Shown here in pieces: positions 46,772 to 54,876 of a stretch of 64,000 bases of DNA. Numbering within the stretch: position 1 is the stretch's first letter; every line of letters begins with the position of its first letter. Source of the DNA: JAABQG01 sp963726365 (GTDB taxonomy: Bacteria; Pseudomonadota; Gammaproteobacteria; Burkholderiales; Burkholderiaceae_C); NCBI GenBank assembly GCA_963726365.1, contig CAVSCI010000025.1, positions 1-64,000 on the forward strand, written 5' to 3'. Below the pieces are notes generated by a model. The model worked only from the letters and a program-made list of their open reading frames with translations, had not been told where the DNA came from and did no database searches. Both the position numbers and the translations under genes were made by a program.

Positions 46772-47841
46772 TTACTTCTTGCCGAACACCAGGTACATCG
46801 GCTCGTCCGATGTGGCGTGGCGGACCTGCGCGTTGTCGAACGCGGCGAAGCCAAAGCCATATCGTGCAGCCATATTGGCAAACTGCACGTCGAACTTGCT
46901 GCCCGTCACCAGTTTGCGGCCCACCACCGAGGTGTGCATACCGTTGGCATAGCTGTTGGCCACGCGCACGTCACCCCGATCGGTGTTTGACAGCGGGTTG
47001 ACGATGATTGACGCCACCTCATCACCGGCCTTGAACTTGGTGTCGTCAAACGCCACCTCGTCACCGCGCTTGATGTAGTAGGTGCCGCCGGCATTGGCGG
47101 CCTTGGCGTCGCGTCCCATGAACTGCGGCTTGCCGTTGACCAGCGGGACATTGGTGTACTCGCCGCCCGCCGGGCCGGGGTCGCCCTTGCGGCCGGCATT
47201 GGGTGCGGTCTTGGCGTCAAAGCGGGTGTCGTCGGTGTACTGATCGTCAACATAAAACCAGGGACCCGTGCGCTGGCCCTTCATGTGCCACATGTCCAGA
47301 ATCTGGCCCGGCAGGTTGGTGTACTTGTTGCCGTAGGGCTTGCCCTGCCCCTCGTGGCAGGCCATGGCGCAGCCTTCCTTGTCGAAGGGCTTGGCTGTCG
47401 CCTCGTTGATCGGCCAGAGCATGGCCCACTTGTCCTCGTAATACACGTTGTCGTCGCCGCCCTTGTCAGCCGGGTCACTTGAGCTTTTTCCAGGATCCAT
47501 CCGCCTGCTTCTGGTATGGGCCAGCGGCGCACCGAGTTGGTCGGGTCCTTGTACTGAATGAGCATGAACAGCATGTCACCGGTATAGGCCGCTTTCAGGG
47601 TAACCTTGGTCTCGCCCTTTTCGCCGGGCTTGGCACCGAAGTTGGCGCCACCGGTCAGAGCGGCCGACAGCGGACTGGCCTTCGCCCAGACCGGATCAGC
47701 GGCGCCGGCGGCCATGTTGGGCGGGGTATTCGTATAGGTGGCCACCAGCGTATCGGCGGGCACCTTGTCCTGCGCGGATTGGCAACCGGCCAAGGCCAGC
47801 AAGGCGGCGCCCATCACTGCGGAAAATAACTTCGTCTTCAT
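46772..47841 (-). CDS. Ethylbenzene-dehydrogenase-related heme protein (frameshifted)
   Basis: Start ATG 47841, seven bases after AGGAG. Lipoprotein signal MKTKLFSAVMGAALLALAGC. The body matches the EB_dh family: YTGDMLFMLIQYKDPTNSVR, DPADKGGDDNVYYEDKWAML, GCAMACHEGQGKPYGNKYTN with an unusual CxxxCH, and VTGSKFDVQFANMAARYGFG. Two one-base shifts near 47475-47521 separate the N-terminal and C-terminal frames; dropping one A and one T restores YQKQADGSWKKLKDPADKG. Such periplasmic proteins bind heme b or c and are linked to anaerobic respiration. A perfect FNR box lies upstream. Confidence 0.85.
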
Positions 47842-47961
47842 CCTCATGCTCCTTGGTAAAAAAATGGACTCTTCGCTCGATCTTCCGGGTCATGCATTGC
47901 TGGCGAGGTGCCGATTCAAAGAGGAGTAGCGCCACTGTGAACCTCTGGGGGGGGGGTGGTT

Positions 47962-47975
47962 TGATATAGATCAAG
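47962..47975 (-). promoter_or_regulatory. FNR/ANR-type box
   Basis: TTGAT-ATAG-ATCAA is a perfect match to the FNR/CRP-type consensus TTGAT-N4-ATCAA. It lies 121 bp upstream of the EB_dh-like start codon, a plausible place for an activator site, and points to induction under low oxygen. A run of ten G lies directly beside it (47948-47957). Confidence 0.8.
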
Positions 47976-48116
47976 GGCAAGTGAAGCTGCCGAAAACCCC
48001 TCGACGTTTGCTCAACGCCGGGGCTCAAACGCCAAACGCCGGGGGAATTGGCGTTCACAGCGAACGGGCGAGCAGTCCAGTCCCGCCACCGGCCGCCCAG
48101 TCCCGCCACTCTGCGT

Positions 48117-49508
48117 TCAGTACGTCAGTTCAAGCACCACCACGTGCTGGCCCGCCGCGTTCCAGGTGCGCCCGACGAGGCGTTCGCCGTTGAATTCGGC
48201 AGGGACGGCGCGGTCAGCCGGCGCCGCCAGTTTCAGCGTCGAACTGGCAACGCCCGCACCGGTGGCCGGCACGCCCGGGGGCGGTTTCTGGCCGTCGAAT
48301 TGCATCATGTCGCGCTCGGCGTCAAAGTAACCGCGCGGGCGGGTGAACAGCACGATCGCCGCCGCTTGCCGGTCGGCGTCGGAGATGCGTTCGGGGCGCA
48401 TATTCACCAGGTTGCTGGAGCGCGGGAAGGGGCTGCGGTAGATGTGCGTGGTGGCGTAGCCCGGCGCGGTGATCTCGAACTCGTAGGCCGCGCCGGCTCG
48501 GGCGGTGAAGGGCCCCCAGCGGCCGTCAGCGCCTGTCGTCCGGGTGTGGGCCGGGCCGCCGATGCGCGCGCCGCTGCCGGCGTCGGTCTCGAAGATCACC
48601 AGACGGGCGCCTGACAGCGGCAGGTTGTTGCTGAAGCTGCCCGATTTGGGGTCCAGCGGATCCACGCCCAGGCCGGTGATGACGCCCCCCAGCACCACCG
48701 GCGCCTGCGCCACGATGTCTTTCGTGGCGGGCGCCTTGCCGGTGATGAAGGTGTAGGCCGCCGCAAAGGCGGCCGGTGAAAACGAGGTCTCGCGGTGGTC
48801 GATGCGCGGAATCACGACATTGGTGGCGCCCTTGAGCTCGGGGCCTGAAAACGTGACAAGGGTCGGCTTGCCCTTGGTGCCGATCCAGACCCCGTCGGGC
48901 TGCGCAAACTTGTCGTTGCTGTCGCTGCGGATGGTCAGCCATTTCACGGGGCCGGTGACCTCATCGCCGCTGGCGTTCTTCGGGGCGTTCAGGCCGGTGA
49001 GAAACGGTCCGGTACCGGAAAACTCGCTGCCTTCGCGAAGACCCGGGTTCGCCCAGACGCCGTGGTTGGGCGTGCCGCCCAGAATGGCATGCGAGACGGT
49101 GGCGCTGCCGCCGCCATTCTGGATGTAGTTACGGACCGCGTTGCCGCCGCGTGAATTGGCATAGAGCACGACCTTGCTGGCGCCCGTGGCGGCGCGCACT
49201 TTCTCGACTTCGGCGCTGAGGTAGGCCATGTGCTGGGCGGTGGAGGTCCTCCCGGCCTGCTCTTTACTGTCGTCATCGCGCGCCAGCGGATACGGCAACT
49301 GGATGGCATGCAGGCGCTCCTGGGGCCAGCCGTTGGACTCGAAACGCCAGAGCGTGGTCTGCCACAGCGCCGCTGTGTCCCCGTTGCCGTGGACGAACAC
49401 GATCGGCGGCGCTTCGGTCAGCGAAGGCCGGGTGGCGCAGCCTGGTAGCAGCGCCAGGCTGGCAGCCAGGCCCAGGACCAGGCCCGAGAAAAATCGACGT
49501 GTCGGCAT
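48117..49508 (-). CDS. Exported alpha/beta hydrolase lipoprotein
   Basis: A 463-residue protein with lipobox LPGC near residue 24. The hydrolase part begins PPIVFVHGNGDTAALWQTTL (oxyanion HG), the nucleophile elbow is YANSRGGNAVRNYI and a His is found in PRIDHRETSFSP. A C-terminal domain (residues about 300-463) has a SGARLVIFETDAGSGARIGG beta-sandwich segment. It is like lipases or PHB-depolymerase-related secreted esterases; the substrate is unknown. Single gene. Confidence 0.8.
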   Translation of the reverse strand: MPTRRFFSGLVLGLAASLALLPGCATRPSLTEAPPIVFVHGNGDTAALWQTTLWRFESNGWPQERLHAIQLPYPLARDDDSKEQAGRTSTAQHMAYLSAEVEKVRAATGASKVVLYANSRGGNAVRNYIQNGGGSATVSHAILGGTPNHGVWANPGLREGSEFSGTGPFLTGLNAPKNASGDEVTGPVKWLTIRSDSNDKFAQPDGVWIGTKGKPTLVTFSGPELKGATNVVIPRIDHRETSFSPAAFAAAYTFITGKAPATKDIVAQAPVVLGGVITGLGVDPLDPKSGSFSNNLPLSGARLVIFETDAGSGARIGGPAHTRTTGADGRWGPFTARAGAAYEFEITAPGYATTHIYRSPFPRSSNLVNMRPERISDADRQAAAIVLFTRPRGYFDAERDMMQFDGQKPPPGVPATGAGVASSTLKLAAPADRAVPAEFNGERLVGRTWNAAGQHVVVLELTY

Positions 49509-49594
49509 GAGCTTCTCCGGTCTGTGTTTCGGGGTGGGAGCCGCGGCGCAGGCGATGCGACCCCCATGCCGGAAATCCTACGCCGCGCAGCGGG

Positions 49595-49636
49595 GTCGCG
49601 GGGGCGTTGCGCGGCGCAGCCCGTCACCCCCGCGAC
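49595..49636 (-). terminator. GC-rich hairpin after the thioesterase gene
   Basis: Perfect 10-bp arms GTCGCGGGGG (49595-49604) and CCCCCGCGAC (49627-49636) with a 22-nt loop; it overlaps the stop codon of the thioesterase gene. No T run follows. Confidence 0.45.
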
Positions 49637-50082
49637 TAGGGTTTGCCCGCGGGCCTTGCCAGAACCGACAGGTAGGCCTGGCAAAACTCCGGCGGCATGC
49701 GGCGCGCCTGCCCGGTGCTCAGGGCGATGCAGACCAGGTCCCAGCGCCCGCGCAGGACGGTGGCCTGGTCGCGGTTGCGGATCAGCTGAAACCGGCGCTC
49801 CATGGTCAGCTTGCCGTCGCTGGCGGTCAGCCAGGTCGCCAGGGTGAGTGCTTCATGGCGCGAGGTGGGCAGCAGGTAGTCGTATTCGCCCCGGCGAATC
49901 GCCATGGCGCGGTCCAGGCGCTGGTAGTCGTCCAAGCTCAGGCCCAGGGACTCCGAGTGCGCCCAGCCGATTCTTTCGCACCACTGCACGTACACCGCGT
50001 TGTTGGTGTGGTTCAGGCCGTCGATGTCTTCGGGCTGCGGCATGGCGGGCAGGGTGAAGGGTTGCGGGTAGTCCCAGTTCAT
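49636..50082 (-). CDS. Acyl-CoA thioesterase (4HBT hot-dog family)
   Basis: A 148-residue single hot-dog protein. DIDGLNHTNNAVYVQWCERI is the catalytic region with the conserved Asp/Asn, followed by AIRRGEYDYLLPTSRHEALT and a strand TMERRFQLIRNRD. It cleaves acyl-CoA thioesters. Upstream start at 50082; single gene. Confidence 0.9.
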   Translation of the reverse strand: MNWDYPQPFTLPAMPQPEDIDGLNHTNNAVYVQWCERIGWAHSESLGLSLDDYQRLDRAMAIRRGEYDYLLPTSRHEALTLATWLTASDGKLTMERRFQLIRNRDQATVLRGRWDLVCIALSTGQARRMPPEFCQAYLSVLARPAGKP

Positions 50083-50240
50083 GAGCGGTGTTTTGCCTGT
50101 TGGAAGACGATCATCTTATCCAGCCGGCGGTGTTGAACCTCAGTTCCCCGCAACGCGACGATGGGACGTCGTCGCACTGCGGTTGTCCGTCGCCACCGCT
50201 TGCGGATTGCGCTGGTCGCGAGTGGCAGCTGCCAAGGCGT

Positions 50241-51265
50241 TCAGCTGCTTTGGCGCACAACGACCGTGTAGCCCACGTCCACGCTGTGTTGGGTCACGGC
50301 TTCACGGCGCATCAGCTTGAGCAACAGGGCAGCGGCTTCCTCGCCGATGCGCGCCAGCGGGGTGTGCACGGTGGTCAGGGGGGCAGCATCAGGTCGCTTC
50401 CCCTCAGGTCGTTGAAACCGACGATGGCCACCCTTTGAGGCACCTTCACCTTCATCCGGTTGGCTGCGAGGAGCGCCCCCTGCGCCAAGTCGTCATTGCA
50501 GAAGAAGATGGCGTCGATGGGGGGCGTCTGCCCCATGATCTGCTCGAACAGCAGGCCCCCGAGGGCCATGGACGAGGGCGCCGGGTTCATCCATTCCAGC
50601 GTCGGATCAAACAGGCCTTCGCACTGCATGACCTGGCGCCAGCCTTCCCGGCGCTGCAGGGTGCGGGGGTCCAGCTGCGCGGCGGCAAAGGCGATTCGCC
50701 GTTTGCCCCGGCCGATCAGGTGGCGGGTCAGGTCGGCAGCCGCATCGCTCTGCGAGAAGCCCACGCTGTAGACGTTTTCGTCCCCGCTGTTTTCCATCAG
50801 GTGCACGCAGGGCACGCCGCTGCGCGCCATCAGCTGGCGGGTGGCTTCGGTGTGGTCGAAGCCGGTCACCAGCAGGCCGGCGGGCCGGTGCATCAGTTGC
50901 TCGCGCAGCAGTTGCTCTTCTTCGCCGGGGTCGTAGTGGGTCACGCCGATCAGCGTCTGGTAACCCGCGCGGCGCATGCTGGCCTGCACCGCTTCGAGCA
51001 GGCTGACAAACAGCTCGTTCGAGAGCATGGGGATCAACACCGCGACGTGGGTGCTGCGCTGTGAGGCCAGCGCGCGGGCGGCCGGATCGGGCACGTAACC
51101 GAGCTTGGCCGCAGCCGCCTGTACGCGCTCCACGAGCACAGGGTCAACGGCGCGCTCGCCACGCAAGGCGCGGGACACCGTGATCGGGCTGACGCCAGCG
51201 GCCAACGCAACGTCGGCCAGCGTGACGCGCCCGGTGGCGCGTTGTCGAACAAATTGGGAAGGCAT
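50241..51265 (-). CDS. LacI-family gluconate regulator (frameshifted)
   Basis: N-terminal helix-turn-helix VTLADVALAAGVSPITVSRA and hinge KLGYVPDPAARALASQRSTH, then the sugar-binding core to AIVGFNDLRGSDLMLPP. At a run of six C (50378-50383) the frame is lost; a corrected frame continues LTTVHTPLARIGEEAAALLL and ends at 50241 with YTVVVRQSS. It is divergent to the gluconokinase gene and is flanked by two identical operators, so a GntR-type gluconate repressor is likely. Confidence 0.88.
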
Positions 51266-51310
51266 GGGTGTGCGGGTTTCTACTGATCTCTTGCCGTTGG
51301 TCTTTTTGTA

Positions 51311-51324
51311 GGATAGCGCTATCC
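51311..51324. promoter_or_regulatory. LacI-family operator O1
   Basis: Perfect palindrome GGATAGCGCTATCC with the central CG typical for LacI-family sites. It lies 46 bp upstream of the regulator start, and the same 14 bases recur at 51418-51431. Confidence 0.85.
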
Positions 51325-51417
51325 AAATTCCTTTGCAAGTTGCAACGAATTTGCCTTTTTGAATAAATTCCTTGCCTCAGATCATGAAAGCGCAGGCTGA
51401 TTTCCATAGACTATCGT

Positions 51418-51431
51418 GGATAGCGCTATCC
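51418..51431. promoter_or_regulatory. LacI-family operator O2
   Basis: Identical copy GGATAGCGCTATCC, ending five bases before the gntK ATG and occupying the place where a ribosome binding site would be expected. The centres of O1 and O2 are 107 bp apart, about ten helical turns, which allows looping between two repressor dimers. Confidence 0.85.
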
Positions 51432-51436
51432 TAAAA

Positions 51437-51943
51437 ATGAGCAAATACATTGTCGTCATGGGTGTTGCCGGGTGCGGCAAGTCGAGCTTGGGCGCTGCCT
51501 TGGCCCGGGCTGAAGCCCTGCCCCTGGTCGAGGGCGATGACTTCCACAGCGCCGCCAACCGCGCCAAGATGAGCCAGGGCATCGCCCTGACCGATGCCGA
51601 CCGGGAAGGCTGGCTGGACATTCTGGGGCAGCAGTTGCAAGCGCATCCGCTGGGCTTGGTGCTGACCTGCTCCGCCCTCAAGCGCAGCTACCGGGACCGC
51701 CTTCGCAAGGCCCGCCCCGACCTGCGTTTCGTTTTCCTGGAGATCGACCGCGACGAAGCCCTGGCCCGCGTGGCCGCGCGATCCGCAACGCACTTCTTTT
51801 CGACCGGCCTGGTGGACAGTCAGTTCGCCACGCTGGAATCCCCGGTGGGTGAGCCCGGTGTGCTGCCGGTCGATGCGCGCCATCCGGTGGCACAACTGCA
51901 GGCGCAGGCGTCCGCCTGGCTGAACAACGAGGCCTTCGCATGA
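51437..51943 (+). CDS. gntK: Gluconokinase
   Basis: A 168-residue P-loop kinase: VVMGVAGCGKSSLGAALARA (Walker A), LVEGDDFHSAANRAKMSQGI, LTDADREGWLDIL and LTCSALKRSYRDRLR are all GntK signatures. It phosphorylates gluconate to 6-phosphogluconate. The ATG at 51437 starts the conserved part although O2 sits directly upstream. Its stop overlaps dctQ by ATGA, so kinase and transporter are cotranscribed. Confidence 0.95.
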   Translation: MSKYIVVMGVAGCGKSSLGAALARAEALPLVEGDDFHSAANRAKMSQGIALTDADREGWLDILGQQLQAHPLGLVLTCSALKRSYRDRLRKARPDLRFVFLEIDRDEALARVAARSATHFFSTGLVDSQFATLESPVGEPGVLPVDARHPVAQLQAQASAWLNNEAFA

Positions 51944-52440
51944 AGCAGTCGAATCTTTTGCACCGGGCACAGGCCCTCATCCACGCTGCGATGGCCGTGG
52001 CCCTGGGGGTCATGGCGTTCGCCGTTTTTGTCAATGTGGTGTTGCGCTACGGCTTCGGCAGTGGGGTGGCGGCGAGCGAGGAACTTTCGCGCCTGCTGTT
52101 CGTGTGGATGGTGTTCATGGGCGCCGCGGCGGCCTACCCGGCCGGCGAGCACATGGCCTTCACCAGTCTGGCCGGCGCGCTGAAAACGCGGCCGCGCATT
52201 TTTTCCGCGCTCACGGTGCTGATCCGGCTGCTCGTGATCACGGCTTGCGCCATGCTGGCCTGGGGCGCCTGGCAGCAGGTGGTGGTGGGCTTTGGCAGCC
52301 ACTCCGTCGTGCTGGGTTACTCCACGGCCCTTTTGCCCCTGCCGGCTTTTCTCTGCTCGGTGGCCATGGGCGTCATGGCCCTGATCGAACTGGTCCGGGG
52401 CACGCCGCTGGACCTCGGTCACAGCGCTGAAATGGAGTAA
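51940..52440 (+). CDS. dctQ: TRAP transporter small permease (DctQ)
   Basis: A 166-residue membrane protein with four hydrophobic segments, including VALGVMAFAVFVNVVLRYGF, LLFVWMVFMGAAAAY and SVAMGVMALIELV. The E-E-L-S-R-L-L-F-V-W segment is the family hallmark. With DctM and DctP it forms a sodium-driven uptake system. From the neighbours, gluconate or a related sugar acid is the likely substrate. Confidence 0.93.
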   Translation: MKQSNLLHRAQALIHAAMAVALGVMAFAVFVNVVLRYGFGSGVAASEELSRLLFVWMVFMGAAAAYPAGEHMAFTSLAGALKTRPRIFSALTVLIRLLVITACAMLAWGAWQQVVVGFGSHSVVLGYSTALLPLPAFLCSVAMGVMALIELVRGTPLDLGHSAEME

Positions 52441-52442
52441 GC

Positions 52443-53735
52443 ATGAGCCCCGAGAGTCAGGCCTTCGTGGTGTTTTCGGTGGGCATGCTGGTGCTCATGG
52501 GCGTCGGCATGAACATGGGCCTGGCCCTCGTGCTGACCGGTGCCGGCATGGCCTGGGTGCTCAACTTCTGGGACACCCAGTTGCTGGCGCAGAATCTGGT
52601 GGCCGGTGTGGACAGCTTTCCGCTGCTGGCGGTGCCTTTCTTCATCCTGGCCGGTGAGCTGATGAACGCCGGCGGCATCAGCCGGCGCATCATCGACATG
52701 GCGCAGGCCTGGGTGGGCCACATCCGCGGCGGCCTCGGTTACGTGGCCATTGCCGCGGCGGTGCTGATGGCCAGCATGAGCGGGTCGGCGCTGGCCGACA
52801 CTGCGGCGCTGGCCACCATCCTGCTCCCGATGATGCGCCAGCAGGGCTACCCGATGGCCACCTCGGGCGGCCTGATCGCCTCGGGCGGCATCATCGCGCC
52901 CATCATCCCACCGTCCATGCCCTTTGTGATCTACGGCGTGACGACCAACACCTCGATCTCGGCGCTGTTTGTCTCGGGCATCGTGCCCGGCCTGCTGATG
53001 GGCGCCGGCCTGATTGCCACCTGGAAGCTGGTGCTGCGCAAGATCGAGCTACCCAAGGGCCAGCCGCTGCCGATGCGCGAGCGGCTAAAGGCCACGGGCA
53101 AGGCGTTCTGGGCCATGCTGATGCCCGTCATCATCATCGGTGGCATGAAGTCCGGCGTGTTTACGCCGACCGAAGCCGCTGTCGTGGCGGCCTTCTACGC
53201 CCTGGTCATCGCGCTGTTCGTGCACCGCGAGATGAAGCTGCCCGAGATCTACGGCGTGCTGCTTCGGGCCGCCAAGACCACCTCCGTCGTGATGTTCCTG
53301 TGCGCCGGTGCCCAGGTGGCCAGCTACATGATCACTTTGGCCGATCTGCCCAGCGTGCTGACGCAATGGCTGGGCCCGCTGGTCGACAATCCGCGTCTGC
53401 TGATGGCGGTGATGATGGTCGTGCTGGTGCTGATCGGCACCGCGCTGGACCTGACACCCACCATCCTGATCTTTGCCCCGGTGATGCTGCCGATCGCGGT
53501 CAAGGCCGGCATCGACCCGGTGTACTTCGGCCTGATGTTCGTGCTCAACGGCGCCATCGGGCTGATCACGCCGCCGGTGGGCACGGTGCTCAATGTCGTG
53601 GCCGGCGTCGGCCGCATGCCGATGCACAGCGTCATCAAGGGGGTGAATCCGTTCCTGATGACCTACGTGGTGCTGCTGGCCCTGTTTGTGATGTTTCCCC
53701 AGATCGTGACCCTGCCCGTGCAGTGGATGCGCTGA
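52443..53735 (+). CDS. dctM: TRAP transporter large permease (DctM)
   Basis: A 430-residue membrane protein with about 12 hydrophobic segments. ILAGELMNAGGISRRIIDMA, MASMSGSALADTAALATILL and IIAPIIPPSMPFVIYGVTTN are canonical DctM motifs, and GLITPPVGTVLNVVAGVGR closes the transport core. It starts two bases after dctQ ends. Confidence 0.95.
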   Translation: MSPESQAFVVFSVGMLVLMGVGMNMGLALVLTGAGMAWVLNFWDTQLLAQNLVAGVDSFPLLAVPFFILAGELMNAGGISRRIIDMAQAWVGHIRGGLGYVAIAAAVLMASMSGSALADTAALATILLPMMRQQGYPMATSGGLIASGGIIAPIIPPSMPFVIYGVTTNTSISALFVSGIVPGLLMGAGLIATWKLVLRKIELPKGQPLPMRERLKATGKAFWAMLMPVIIIGGMKSGVFTPTEAAVVAAFYALVIALFVHREMKLPEIYGVLLRAAKTTSVVMFLCAGAQVASYMITLADLPSVLTQWLGPLVDNPRLLMAVMMVVLVLIGTALDLTPTILIFAPVMLPIAVKAGIDPVYFGLMFVLNGAIGLITPPVGTVLNVVAGVGRMPMHSVIKGVNPFLMTYVVLLALFVMFPQIVTLPVQWMR

Positions 53736-53774
53736 ATTTCCTTTCTTCAACTCTTTTTTCAACTGGAGGCTCTC

Positions 53775-54788
53775 ATGAAAATGCTTCGTCGTACCGTTCT
53801 CGCCACGCTGTCTGCTGCCACCCTGGCCGCTTCCATGGGGGCCATGGCCCAGGACATCAAACCGCGTCTGATCCGTTTTGGCTACGGCCTCAATGAACAG
53901 AGCAACCAGGGGCGCGCCGTCAAGGTCTTTGCCGAACAGGTGGAAAAGGCCTCCGGCGGCAAGATGAAGCTGCGTGCTGTCGGCGCTGCGGCACTTGGGC
54001 CGGACACCCAGATGCAGCAGGCGCTGATTGGCGGAGCCCAGGAGATGATGGTGGGATCCACCGCCACGCTGGTGGGCATCACCAAGGAAATGGCACTATG
54101 GGACACGCCTTTCCTGTTCAACAGCGCCCAGGAGGCTGATGCCATCCTGGACGGCCCGATCGGCCAGAAGGTGATGGACAAGCTGCAGGAAAAGGGCTTG
54201 GTGGGCCTGGTGTACTGGGAAAACGGCTTCCGAAACCTCACCAACAGCCAGCGGCCCGTGACGAAGATGGAAGACCTCAACGGTGTCAAGCTGCGGGTCA
54301 TGCAGAACCCGGTGTACCTGGACGCGTTCAAGACGCTGGGTGCCAACGCCATTCCCCTGCCATTCTCGGAACTGTTCAGCGCGCTGGAGACCAAGACGGT
54401 GGACGGTCAGGAGAACCCGTACAACACCATCCTGTCCAGCAAGTTCTATGAGGTGCAGAAGTACCTCAGCGTGACCAACCACGTGTACAGCCCGTGGATC
54501 GTGCTGGTCAGCAAGAAGTGGTGGGATCAGCTCTCCAAGGCCGAGCAGAAGGTGCTACTGGACGCCGCCAAGGTCAGCCGCGAATTCGAGCGCAAGGACA
54601 CCCGGGAAGAGGCGGGCCGCGCGCTGGCCGACCTGAAGGCCAAGGGCATGCAGATCAACCAGCTTTCGCCGGCCGAGTCCGCGCGCATGCGTGACAAGCT
54701 CACCAAGGTGAACGCGCTGATTGCGACGAACGTCGGCATGGACCTCTGGAACGAGACCAAGACCGCGCTCGAAAAACAGCGCAAGTAA
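53775..54788 (+). CDS. dctP: TRAP substrate-binding protein (DctP)
   Basis: A 337-residue periplasmic protein. Signal peptide to ASMGAMA, then the DctP pattern IRFGYGLNEQSNQGRAVKVF, VGSTATLVGITKEMALWDTP and the ligand-binding Arg in GVKLRVMQNPVYLDAFKTLG. LFSALETKTVDGQENPYN is the family hallmark. Last gene of gntK-dctQMP; the TRAP order with P last is less common than P first. Confidence 0.95.
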   Translation: MKMLRRTVLATLSAATLAASMGAMAQDIKPRLIRFGYGLNEQSNQGRAVKVFAEQVEKASGGKMKLRAVGAAALGPDTQMQQALIGGAQEMMVGSTATLVGITKEMALWDTPFLFNSAQEADAILDGPIGQKVMDKLQEKGLVGLVYWENGFRNLTNSQRPVTKMEDLNGVKLRVMQNPVYLDAFKTLGANAIPLPFSELFSALETKTVDGQENPYNTILSSKFYEVQKYLSVTNHVYSPWIVLVSKKWWDQLSKAEQKVLLDAAKVSREFERKDTREEAGRALADLKAKGMQINQLSPAESARMRDKLTKVNALIATNVGMDLWNETKTALEKQRK

Positions 54789-54809
54789 GGGTTTCTGGCG
54801 ATCGGACCG

Positions 54810-54836
54810 TTCGGTGCGGGCAGTGGCCGCACCGAA
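54810..54836. terminator. Hairpin between convergent dctP and gnd
   Basis: Perfect 10-bp stem TTCGGTGCGG (54810-54819) with CCGCACCGAA (54827-54836), loop GCAGTGG. Position and strength fit a shared terminator of the convergent genes, though no T run is visible. Confidence 0.6.
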
Positions 54837-54876
54837 GCTGATCGCGGGGCCGGCAAATCCACTGCCGGGGAAAAAA

